Position numbers and translations under genes: made by a program
The notes under the pieces: model-generated
The model's database searches: none
Told to the model about the DNA's origin: nothing
Seen by the model: only the letters and a program-made list of their open reading frames with translations
Source of the DNA: Mycobacterium kubicae
GTDB taxonomy: Bacteria > Actinomycetota > Actinomycetes > Mycobacteriales > Mycobacteriaceae
Reading direction: 5' to 3'
NCBI RefSeq assembly: GCF_015689175.1
Contig: NZ_CP065047.1
Location: forward strand, 5,270,001-5,334,000
DNA length: 64,000 nt
Shown: piece by piece, positions 25,463 through 32,803 of the stretch
Layout of the letters: every line of letters starts with the position of its first letter
Position numbering within the stretch: the first letter of the stretch is position 1

Positions 25463-25688
25463 GACGCAATTGTGCCTCGCAGGTGCTAGTGCAATCGCCA
25501 CTGGCCACGCGCATGTCGCGTAGGGCTCCGCTCGAAGACAGCGGAGAGTCGAGGGGGACGGATCCGATACAGAGTTGGCAGCGACGGCACCTCGTTTTTG
25601 GCCCCATATTGGCCCCATCGCCGAGTCCGAATCGGTGATGACGAGTTCGTAGACAGAGCGAAAAGGGGCGCTGAAATGCACAGATACT

Positions 25689-25765
25689 TGGTGGCCAGGG
25701 GCGGGATCGAACCGCCGACCTTCCGCTTTTCAGGCGGACGCTCGTACCGACTGAGCTACCTGGCC
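25689..25765 (-). tRNA. pheU: tRNA-Phe (GAA)
   Basis: Cloverleaf with GGCCAGG acceptor, GAA anticodon and TTCGATC T-loop, and CCA encoded at 25689-25691. It is the last of four clustered tRNAs and marks the chromosome-island boundary; its 3' end faces the island. Confidence 0.95.
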
Positions 25766-25791
25766 GGAAGGCAGCGTGTGCCTCGCCGTGG

Positions 25792-25868
25792 TGGCGACCC
25801 TGACGGGACTCGAACCCGCGACCTCCGCCGTGACAGGGCGGCGCGCTAACCAACTGCGCCACAGGGCC
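25792..25868 (-). tRNA. aspT: tRNA-Asp (GTC)
   Basis: GGCCCTG acceptor, GTC anticodon and TTCGAGT T-loop, with CCA encoded at 25792-25794. It lies between tRNA-Glu and tRNA-Phe on the same strand. Confidence 0.95.
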
Positions 25869-25898
25869 TTGCTACTTCTCCGCGTTACCGCGTCACCG

Positions 25899-25971
25899 TA
25901 CCCCCAACGGGATTCGAACCCGTGCTACCGCCGTGAAAGGGCGGCGTCCTAGGCCACTAGACGATGGGGGC
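25899..25971 (-). tRNA. gltT: tRNA-Glu (TTC)
   Basis: GCCCCCA acceptor, TTC anticodon and GTTCGAATC T-arm. CCA is not encoded. First gene of the leftward Glu-Asp-Phe cluster. Confidence 0.95.
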
Positions 25972-26093
25972 CAGAACCGAATCACTCCGGGGTACTCGCA
26001 ACTACGTTTACGTTGGAGCCACGTCAGCTTAGGTCACCCCGGGCCTAATCCTCAAACGAGCGTCTCACGGGACACAGTATTCTGATTCTTCGC

Positions 26094-26166
26094 GCCCCTA
26101 TAGCTCAGTTGGTAGAGCTACGGACTTTTAATCCGCAGGTCCTAGGTTCGAGTCCTAGTGGGGGCA
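26094..26166 (+). tRNA. lysT: tRNA-Lys (TTT)
   Basis: GCCCCTA acceptor, TTT anticodon and GGTTCGAGTC T-arm. Divergent from the Glu-Asp-Phe cluster, as in M. tuberculosis. No encoded CCA. Confidence 0.95.
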
Positions 26167-26303
26167 CCCAGCGCCACCTGACCTCGGCAAACGTCCGGTC
26201 ACCAGGGGTGGCCACCACGATGCTGCGGTTCGCCGGTCGCCGGTGGTAATCAGTGGCCGACGCGGCGTTTAGAACGTCACACCCCTTGGCTATGCTTCGG
26301 GAC

Positions 26304-27119
26304 ATGCTTCCCGGAGGAACGAATCAGGCTGACGTCCAACCCAACGCGCCCGTCGCTCTAGTGACACTGGAAGTCCGTCATCCGGCGGCGGACGCTTTCA
26401 CCGAGTCGGCGAGCCGGGAGCTCAAACACCTACTCGTCGACTACCTGCCCATCGAACGCCAGGCGCAAGACCTGGCTTGGGGCATGGCTCCGGGTGGCCA
26501 GCCGGCCCCGACCACCGACCGCTTCGTCCGCTACATCAACCGCGACAACACCACCGCCGCGGCGCTGAAGAACCAAGCCATCGTCATCGAGACCACCGCC
26601 TACACCAACTTCGATTCGTTCCTGGACCTCGCGATGCGGGTGGTGGACGCCCGCGCTCAGGTGTCGTCGATCGTCGGCGTCGAGCGCGTCGGCCTGCGCT
26701 ATGTCCTGGAGATCCGCGTTCCGGCGGGCGTCGACGGGCGCATCGAGTGGTCGAACTGGATCGACGAGCACCTGCTCGGCCCGCAGCGCCTCTCTCCGGG
26801 AGGGCTGGCGCTGACCGAATGGCAGGGTGCGGCGGTCTACCGCGAAGCCCAGCCGGGTAAGTCGCTGATCCTGCGCTACGGCCCCGGCGTCGGCCAGGCC
26901 CTCGACGCCAACTACCACCTGCGCCGCGTGACACCGGTGCAAGGCGGGCAGTTCTTCCTCTTGGACATCGACAGCTTCTGGACGCCGCCCACCGGCGGCA
27001 TCCCCGAATTCAACCGGGACGCACTGGTCACGATGTTCCGCGACCTCTACGGCCCCGCGCAGTCGGTGTTCCAGGAACTGCTCACCTCTCGCCTCAAAGA
27101 CGAACTGCTGCGCGGCTAG
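26304..27119 (+). CDS. TIGR04255-type conserved protein (Rv0831c homologue), 271 aa
   Basis: Start ATG 26304 gives [20 protein letters not shown] and 271 residues, the length I recall for Rv0831c. It is a globular protein without signal or membrane segment, with conserved-looking motifs [31 protein letters not shown] and [20 protein letters not shown]. The family is often encoded singly next to the tRNA cluster in mycobacteria; biochemical role unknown. It converges on the methyltransferase gene, the stops overlapping by four bases. Confidence 0.85.
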   Translation: MLPGGTNQADVQPNAPVALVTLEVRHPAADAFTESASRELKHLLVDYLPIERQAQDLAWGMAPGGQPAPTTDRFVRYINRDNTTAAALKNQAIVIETTAYTNFDSFLDLAMRVVDARAQVSSIVGVERVGLRYVLEIRVPAGVDGRIEWSNWIDEHLLGPQRLSPGGLALTEWQGAAVYREAQPGKSLILRYGPGVGQALDANYHLRRVTPVQGGQFFLLDIDSFWTPPTGGIPEFNRDALVTMFRDLYGPAQSVFQELLTSRLKDELLRG

Positions 27120-28021
27120 CCGCCAAATATCGCGCTGCTGTAGGTGATGTCGGCGAAGGCGGCCGCGAGGTCGTCGTCGGGATAGGTGAATCCATTGGCC
27201 TCGTGCAGTTCAGCCACCGTCTGCGATGTCGTCTGCCACCCGGCCCGACCCAGATAGTCGACGATGTGGCCGCGCTCGCCGTGGTAGACCAGGTCGTTGA
27301 AGTCGATGTCGAAACCGAGTTCGCTCATCCGGTCGTGGTGTGAACGCCACCGCTCGTCGGTGAAAATGGCGGTGTCCGGCACGTACTCGAAGGCCAGCCG
27401 ACTGCCCGGGGCGCTCAATCCGGTGATGTTGTCGAAGAGCTTGTCCTGCGCCTCGTCGGGCAGGTAGACCAGCAAGCCCTCGGCGCTCCACGCCGTCGGC
27501 GCTTTCGGGTCGAATCCGGCCGCCTGCAACGCCGCGGCCCAGTCGTCACGCAAGTCCACCGCGACGGTGCGCCGCTGCGCTCTGGGCTCGGCACCCAGGT
27601 CGGCCAGCGTCGCGGTCTTGAATTCGATGACGTCGGGCAGATCGACCTCGTAGACCACGGTGCCATCCGGCCAGGGCAGGCGGTAGGCCCGCGCGTCGAG
27701 ACCCGCGGCGAGGATGACCGCCTGACCGATGCCGCCGCGGGTGGCATCGAGGAAAAAGTGGTCGTAAAACCTTGTCCGACAAGCCATTCCCCGGGCCATG
27801 CGGTCCGGGTCGAACTCGGAGTTCGCTTCGACGACGATCTCGCCGTTGCCCAGCCGCGTGTAGACGTCGATACCGACGGCGCGCACCAGCGGTGCGGCGA
27901 ACGGGTCCTCGATGAACGCATACTGCGGGGCGGCAGCCAGTGCCCGCTGGGCGGCGACCATCGTTGCGGTGGCCCCCACGCTCGTGGCGAGATCCCAGCG
28001 ATCACGTTCGGTGCGCACCAT
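27116..28021 (-). CDS. SAM-dependent methyltransferase, mycobacterial DUF/TIGR00027 class (Rv0830 homologue), 301 aa
   Basis: Start ATG 28021 ([20 protein letters not shown]) matches the family N-terminus and gives 301 residues. The SAM-binding region is [20 protein letters not shown] followed by [20 protein letters not shown], and [23 protein letters not shown] shows the further leucine carboxyl-methyltransferase-like pattern. [14 protein letters not shown] is also typical. Mycobacteria hold many such paralogues, probably O-methyltransferases for lipids or small molecules; substrate unknown. Confidence 0.9.
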   Translation of the reverse strand: MVRTERDRWDLATSVGATATMVAAQRALAAAPQYAFIEDPFAAPLVRAVGIDVYTRLGNGEIVVEANSEFDPDRMARGMACRTRFYDHFFLDATRGGIGQAVILAAGLDARAYRLPWPDGTVVYEVDLPDVIEFKTATLADLGAEPRAQRRTVAVDLRDDWAAALQAAGFDPKAPTAWSAEGLLVYLPDEAQDKLFDNITGLSAPGSRLAFEYVPDTAIFTDERWRSHHDRMSELGFDIDFNDLVYHGERGHIVDYLGRAGWQTTSQTVAELHEANGFTYPDDDLAAAFADITYSSAIFGG

Positions 28022-28096
28022 GCAGCTCCCTTGCTTCAACGTCGAGTTACCACAAATGTAGACGGTCTAGTTAGTGGCGCCGCGCGGTCTGCTTCC

Positions 28097-28606
28097 ATGG
28101 AAGCTGTGACCGACTTCGCCCAACGCACCATCGACCTGGCCCGCCAAAACGTCACCGAAGGTGGGCGCCCGTTTGCGACGGTCATCGTCAAAGACGGCCA
28201 GGTCCTCGCCGAGAGCGCCAACAAGGTCGCCCAGACCAACGACCCCACCGCACACGCCGAGATCCTGGCCATCCGGGCAGCCTGCACGAAGCTGGGCACC
28301 GAGCACCTGGTCGGTACCACCATTTATGTGCTGGCCCATCCCTGCCCCATGTGCCTGGGATCGCTCTACTACTGCTCACCGGATGAAGTGGTCTTTCTGA
28401 CGACGCGCGAGGCTTACGAACCGCATTACGTCGACGACCGCAAGTACTTCGAGCTGGCCACTTTTTACGACGAGTTCGCCAAGAGGTGGCAGGACCGGCG
28501 CCTGCCCATGCGTTACGAACCGTCCGACGCCGCCGTCGATGTTTACCGGTTCTGGCAAGACCGCAATGGCGGTGAGCGCACCGCGACGGTGCTCCCGGCG
28601 ACCTGA
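28097..28606 (+). CDS. Cytidine/guanine deaminase-family zinc enzyme (Rv0828c-like), 169 aa
   Basis: The zinc ligands and catalytic Glu are clear: PTAHAEILAIRAAC (HAE) and HPCPMCLGSLYYCSPD (PCxxC). The PCPMCLGSLYY wording is closer to guanine deaminase/GuaD-like members than to tRNA deaminase TadA. Start is ATG 28097 (MEAVTDFAQRTIDLARQNVT). It hydrolytically deaminates a nucleobase or nucleoside in the cytoplasm, probably for purine salvage or nitrogen release. Divergent from the methyltransferase gene. Confidence 0.85.
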   Translation: MEAVTDFAQRTIDLARQNVTEGGRPFATVIVKDGQVLAESANKVAQTNDPTAHAEILAIRAACTKLGTEHLVGTTIYVLAHPCPMCLGSLYYCSPDEVVFLTTREAYEPHYVDDRKYFELATFYDEFAKRWQDRRLPMRYEPSDAAVDVYRFWQDRNGGERTATVLPAT

Positions 28607-28617
28607 GGCCGCGCCGG

Positions 28618-29652
28618 CTACACCTGCGGGCAGTAGTGCGTGGGCTTGCCGCGCTCGTCCTGCGGCGGCAAGTTGCGCGCCGGCGTCTGAGGCAACGGCG
28701 CGTCGGCTGGAATACGCCCGCTCGCGCGATCAAGACCGGCGCGCGCCCGCGGATGCTTTCGGTACCTGGGCGGCACGAAGGCGAAGATCAGCCGCACCCC
28801 ATTGCCGAAGCGCCGGTGCAGCCACTCGTCACGGCGGGTCCAGGTGAAGCCCAGCCGTTCCCGCACGGCTGGGTGATACAGGCCGACCGTCAACCAGACG
28901 AAGAACGGCGCGAACAACTTGGTCAGGGCCGCCCACAGCCAATCCGGAAGCCAGGGGGCGATGGGCGGTTTGCCGTATGTCGTCAGATCCAACACGGCCC
29001 GCGTGGCGTAGTTGTCCTCTAATACGTTGCGGCACATGTGGTCCCAGTATTCCTGGAACTCCTCCCACGACTTCGGCACCGGCCGCATGCTCATGCCGTA
29101 CATGCGGTACCACTGGATGTGTTCGTCGAACAGTTGGCGCTTGTCCGCTTCGGTCAGACCGCCACCGAACCGTTCGGCCACGTGCAGCGTGCCGACGAAG
29201 AAAGTGGTGTGCGCCCAATAGAAGACGTCGGGGTTCAGTGCGTGATAGCGACGCCCCTGGTCGTCGACGCCCTTGATGTCGATGTGGTAGTCGCGCACCT
29301 CGGCACCCGTCTTCGGGGCGCGGTCACCGTCGAAGACCACCCCGCCGATCGGGTACAACGACCGCATCACCCGCTGCAACGGCTCCCGGAAAAACGTCGA
29401 GTGCTGCTCGACCGCGGCACCCAACTGCGGGTGCATGTTCTGCATGGATCCCGCGAACGGTCCTTGCAGGATGCCGCGCCAGTCGCCGAAGTACTTCCAG
29501 GTCAGCGAATCCGGCCCGAGCGGCGTCGGCGGCGCCTCGTAACCCGACGGGGACACCGGGCACCCGCTGGCCACACCGTCGGATCGATCGACCACGGGTG
29601 CCTCCGCCTCGGCGCTGGTCAGGGGACAGGATGCAGACGTATCTTGAGTCAC
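28618..29652 (-). CDS. MpaB-type oxygenase/DUF2236 protein (Rv0826 homologue), 344 aa
   Basis: Start GTG 29652 (VTQDTSASCPLTSAEA) has AGGGG eight bases upstream. The DUF2236/ER-bound oxygenase-like family is recognised by RVMRSLYPIGGVVFDGD, DIKGVDDQGRRYHALNPDVF, YWAHTTFFVGTLHVAERFGG and YRMYGMSMRPVPKSWEEFQ. The His residues would bind heme b or metal. The family includes latex-clearing and mycophenolate oxygenases, so a lipid or isoprenoid oxidation is plausible. A TetR gene is divergent 78 bases away and is its likely regulator. Confidence 0.85.
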   Translation of the reverse strand: MTQDTSASCPLTSAEAEAPVVDRSDGVASGCPVSPSGYEAPPTPLGPDSLTWKYFGDWRGILQGPFAGSMQNMHPQLGAAVEQHSTFFREPLQRVMRSLYPIGGVVFDGDRAPKTGAEVRDYHIDIKGVDDQGRRYHALNPDVFYWAHTTFFVGTLHVAERFGGGLTEADKRQLFDEHIQWYRMYGMSMRPVPKSWEEFQEYWDHMCRNVLEDNYATRAVLDLTTYGKPPIAPWLPDWLWAALTKLFAPFFVWLTVGLYHPAVRERLGFTWTRRDEWLHRRFGNGVRLIFAFVPPRYRKHPRARAGLDRASGRIPADAPLPQTPARNLPPQDERGKPTHYCPQV

Positions 29653-29692
29653 TGTATTTCCCCTGGTGTCGTCTCGTGGCGGCAAAACAATT

Positions 29693-29712
29693 CTGACTAC
29701 ATGCGTTGTCAG
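29693..29712. promoter_or_regulatory. Candidate TetR operator between the Rv0826 and Rv0825c homologues
   Basis: CTGACTACATGCGTTGTCAG is an imperfect 20-bp palindrome (7 of 10 pairs) in the divergent gap, 18 bases before the TetR start. This is the usual place for a TetR autoregulatory site. Confidence 0.45.
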
Positions 29713-29730
29713 TTCGAGTCTAGGAGCGAT

Positions 29731-30372
29731 GTGCAGAGCGGTCAAAGAAGGGGACGCTGGTCTGGCGTCCCTCTCGAGGATCGCCACGCCTTGCGGCGCG
29801 ACGACCTCGTTGCCGCCGGGGTGCAACTGCTCGGCGGTGAAGCCGGGCCGGCGCTGACCGTTCGCGCTGTCTGCCGCAAGGCCGCCCTGACCGAGCGCTA
29901 CTTCTATGAGAGCTTCACCGACCGCGAAGACTTCGTCCGCGCCGTCTACGACGACGTCTGCACCCGCGCCATGACAACCCTGACAACGGCGAAAACCCCG
30001 CGCGAAGCCGTCGAGCAATTCGTGGCCCTGATGGTCGACGACCCGGTACGGGGCCGGGTGCTGCTGCTGGCGCCGGCCGTCGAGCCGGTCTTGACCCGAT
30101 CCGGTGCGGAGTGGATGCCTAATTTCATCGACCTGCTGCAGCGCAAGCTGTCCCGGATCGGCGATCCCGTCCTGCAAAAACTAGTCGCCACCAGCCTCAT
30201 CGGCGCGCTCACGGCACTGTTCACCGCGTATCTGAACGGCCAGTTGGGCGCCACCCGCGGCGAGTTCATCGACTACTGCGTCAACATGCTGCTCAGCACC
30301 GCAGCCAGCTACGTTGCGCCCCGCGACGAGGCCGACACGGCGCCTCCGGCGCCCGCCGCGCCGCACGATTAA
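29731..30372 (+). CDS. TetR-family regulator (Rv0825c homologue), 213 aa
   Basis: I chose GTG 29731 because AGGAG lies four bases upstream and the resulting 213 residues equal the length I recall for Rv0825c. ATG 29701 lies inside the operator palindrome. The N-terminal HTH is LRRDDLVAAGVQLLGGEAGP, ALTVRAVCRKAALTERYFYE, SFTDREDFVRAVYDD, typical of TetR. The C-terminal ligand domain is helical (VEQFVALMVDDPVRGRVLLL). It likely represses the divergent oxygenase. Confidence 0.9.
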   Translation: MQSGQRRGRWSGVPLEDRHALRRDDLVAAGVQLLGGEAGPALTVRAVCRKAALTERYFYESFTDREDFVRAVYDDVCTRAMTTLTTAKTPREAVEQFVALMVDDPVRGRVLLLAPAVEPVLTRSGAEWMPNFIDLLQRKLSRIGDPVLQKLVATSLIGALTALFTAYLNGQLGATRGEFIDYCVNMLLSTAASYVAPRDEADTAPPAPAAPHD

Positions 30373-30460
30373 GCCCCGTCCACCACGGGCACCCATGCCG
30401 TTATCAGAAGCTCTTCACAGGTGAGGCGCCACACCGTGCGGAAACTTGATGCTACTGCCC

Positions 30461-30498
30461 GACACAGATATATTGACTGCAACTCGTAGACACAGATA
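30461..30498 (+). promoter_or_regulatory. Direct repeat GACACAGATA upstream of desA1
   Basis: Two exact copies (30461-30470 and 30489-30498), 28 bases apart, lie in the desA1 promoter region just before the TGGAGGGG ribosome-binding site. They may be recognition half-sites for a desaturase regulator; the regulator is not identified here. Confidence 0.4.
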
Positions 30499-30512
30499 AC
30501 TGGAGGGGCGCC

Positions 30513-31529
30513 ATGTCAGCCGAGCTGACCGACCTACGGCTGCTGCACGAACTTGAGCCGGTGGTCGAGAAGTATCTGAACCGCCACATCAGCATGCACA
30601 AACCGTGGAACCCGCACGACTACATCCCGTGGTCGGACGGCAAGAACTACTACGCGCTGGGCGGGCAGGACTGGGACCCGGAACAGAGCAAGCTGTCCGA
30701 TGTCGCTCAGGTCGCCATGGTGCAGAACCTGGTCACCGAGGACAACCTGCCGTCGTATCACCGCGAGATCGCGATGAACATGGGGATGGACGGCGCCTGG
30801 GGGCAGTGGGTCAACCGCTGGACCGCCGAGGAAAACCGCCACGGCATGGCGCTGCGTGACTACTTGGTCGTGACCCGCGCCGTCGACCCCGTCGAGTTGG
30901 AACTGCTGCGCCTCGAGGTGGTCAACCGCGGCTTCAGCCCGGGCCAGAACCACCAGGGCGAGTACTTCGCCGAGCGGCTCACCGACTCGGTCATCTATGT
31001 CACGTTCCAGGAACTGGCGACCCGGGTGTCGCACCGCAACACCGGCAGGGCCTGCAACGACCCGATCGCCGACCAGCTCATGGCCAAGATCTCGGCCGAT
31101 GAGAACCTGCACATGATCTTCTACCGCGACGTCAGCGAGGCCGCGTTCGAGATCGCGCCCGACCAGGCGATGGCGTCGCTGCACCTGATCTTGCGGCACT
31201 TCAAGATGCCCGGGTTCCTGGTTCCGGAGTTCCGCCGCAAGGCCGTGATCATCGCTGTCGGCGGCGTCTACGACCTGCGGATCCACCTCGAAGAGGTGGT
31301 CAAGCCCGTGTTGAAGAAGTGGCGCATCTTCGAGCGCGAGGACTTCACCGGCGAGGCCGCCTGGATGCGCGATGACCTCGGCAAGCTCCTGGAAGAGCTC
31401 GAGGCCGAGTGCGACAAGTTCGAGGCGTCCAAGCAGCGCTACCTCGAGCGCGAAGCCCGCACCGGCAAGAAGGTCACCGCCTTCGAGCTGCACAAGACCG
31501 CGGGCAAGTTGGCGATGAGCGAGCGGTAA
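30513..31529 (+). CDS. desA1: Acyl-[ACP] desaturase DesA1, 338 aa
   Basis: A soluble di-iron desaturase of the stearoyl-ACP family. Iron-ligand motifs are WTAEENRHGMALRDY (EENRH) and ISADENLHMIFYRD (DENLH). It introduces double bonds into acyl chains on ACP for mycolic acid synthesis, and homologues are essential in mycobacteria. GGAGGGG precedes the ATG. The dihydrouridine synthase gene starts six bases after its stop, so the two are co-transcribed. Confidence 0.95.
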   Translation: MSAELTDLRLLHELEPVVEKYLNRHISMHKPWNPHDYIPWSDGKNYYALGGQDWDPEQSKLSDVAQVAMVQNLVTEDNLPSYHREIAMNMGMDGAWGQWVNRWTAEENRHGMALRDYLVVTRAVDPVELELLRLEVVNRGFSPGQNHQGEYFAERLTDSVIYVTFQELATRVSHRNTGRACNDPIADQLMAKISADENLHMIFYRDVSEAAFEIAPDQAMASLHLILRHFKMPGFLVPEFRRKAVIIAVGGVYDLRIHLEEVVKPVLKKWRIFEREDFTGEAAWMRDDLGKLLEELEAECDKFEASKQRYLEREARTGKKVTAFELHKTAGKLAMSER

Positions 31530-31535
31530 CCATCG

Positions 31536-32669
31536 TTGCGCATCGGCCCGATCGAGCTGGCCAGCCCGGTGGTGCTGGCCCCGATGGCCGGGGTGACCAA
31601 CGTCGCGTTCCGGACACTGTGTCGTGAACTAGAACAGTCGAAGGTCGGCACGGTCAGCGGACTCTACGTCTGTGAAATGGTGACCGCCCGGGCGCTCGTC
31701 GAGCGCCACCCGGTCACCATGCACATGACGACGTTCGCCCCGGACGAATCACCCCGCTCGCTGCAGCTCTACACCGTCGACCCGGACACCACCTACGCCG
31801 CCGCCAAGATGGTGGCCGACGAAGGCTTGGCCGACCACATCGACATGAACTTCGGCTGCCCGGTGCCCAAGGTGACCCGGCGCGGTGGCGGCGCGGCGCT
31901 GCCGTTCAAGCGGCGGCTGTTCGGACAGATCGTCGCCGCCGCCGTACGAGCCACCGAAGGCACCGGCATTCCGGTCACGGTGAAGTTCCGCATCGGCATC
32001 GACGAGGGCCACCACACGCACCTGGACGCCGGGCGCATCGCGGAAGCCGAAGGCGCTGCAGCGGTGGCGCTGCACGCCCGCACGGCGGCGCAGCGCTACT
32101 CCGGGACCGCCGACTGGGATCAGATCGCCGCGCTCAAGCACGAGGTACGCACCATTCCGGTGCTGGGCAATGGCGACATCTATGACGCCAGCGACGCGCT
32201 GGCCATGATGGCCAAGACCGGATGCGACGGGGTGGTCATCGGTCGGGGTTGCCTGGGCCGGCCATGGCTGTTCGCCGAGTTGTCCGCCGCGTTCACCGGC
32301 ACCCCGGCACCGACGCCGCCGACGCTGGGTGAGGTTGCCGACATCGTCCGCCGGCACGGCGCGCTGTTGGCCGCGCACTTCGGCGAAGACAAGGGCATGC
32401 GCGATATCCGCAAGCACATCGCCTGGTACCTGCATGGTTTCCCGGCGGGATCGGAATTGCGGCGGGCGTTGGCCCTGGTCAAGACGCGCGATGAGCTGGA
32501 CCGGCTGCTGGACCAGTTGGACCGGACCGTCGCCTTCCCCGACGCCGCCAACGGCCCGCGCGGACGGCAGGGGTCACCGGCCCGGGTGGCGCTGCCGGAC
32601 GGCTGGCTGGACGACCCCGACGACTGCAAGGTGCCCGAAGGGGCTGACGTCATGCATTCTGGTGGTTGA
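31536..32669 (+). CDS. dus: tRNA-dihydrouridine synthase (Dus family), 377 aa
   Basis: An FMN-dependent TIM-barrel enzyme that reduces uridines in the tRNA D-loop. Seen are LAPMAGVTNVAFR (FMN phosphate region), MNFGCPVPKVTRRGGGAALP with the catalytic Cys in NFGCP, VTVKFRIGID, LHARTAAQRYSGTADW and GCDGVVIGRGCLGRPWLF. The start is TTG 31536, six bases after desA1. The C-terminal tail (KTRDELDRLLDQLDRT) fits the actinobacterial subfamily. Equivalent to Rv0823c. Confidence 0.95.
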   Translation: MRIGPIELASPVVLAPMAGVTNVAFRTLCRELEQSKVGTVSGLYVCEMVTARALVERHPVTMHMTTFAPDESPRSLQLYTVDPDTTYAAAKMVADEGLADHIDMNFGCPVPKVTRRGGGAALPFKRRLFGQIVAAAVRATEGTGIPVTVKFRIGIDEGHHTHLDAGRIAEAEGAAAVALHARTAAQRYSGTADWDQIAALKHEVRTIPVLGNGDIYDASDALAMMAKTGCDGVVIGRGCLGRPWLFAELSAAFTGTPAPTPPTLGEVADIVRRHGALLAAHFGEDKGMRDIRKHIAWYLHGFPAGSELRRALALVKTRDELDRLLDQLDRTVAFPDAANGPRGRQGSPARVALPDGWLDDPDDCKVPEGADVMHSGG

Positions 32670-32736
32670 ACCGAGACGATCTTGAAATCGCGTCTGCACC
32701 GATAACTAAGTACGATGTGAGCCTTGCGTCAAATGC

Positions 32737-32760
32737 GCGGCGCCTAGCAAAAGGCGCTGC
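32737..32760 (+). promoter_or_regulatory. Hairpin in the leader of the LytR-CpsA-Psr gene
   Basis: GCGGCGCC and GGCGCTGC (one G-U pair) enclose an 8-base loop. It lies after a -10-like TACGAT (32711-32716) and about 45 bases before the start codon, so it should be in the 5' UTR. Confidence 0.35.
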
Positions 32761-32803
32761 GCTGACGTGTGTGCGAAACCGAAACCCCGGAGGCCGGTAG
32801 GAC

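Noticed and set aside
25463..25681. N-terminal 73 residues of the HipA-like frame
   Set aside because: Non-conserved composition; repeated GGCCCCAT words near 25600 looked like an attachment site, but no matching copy was found.
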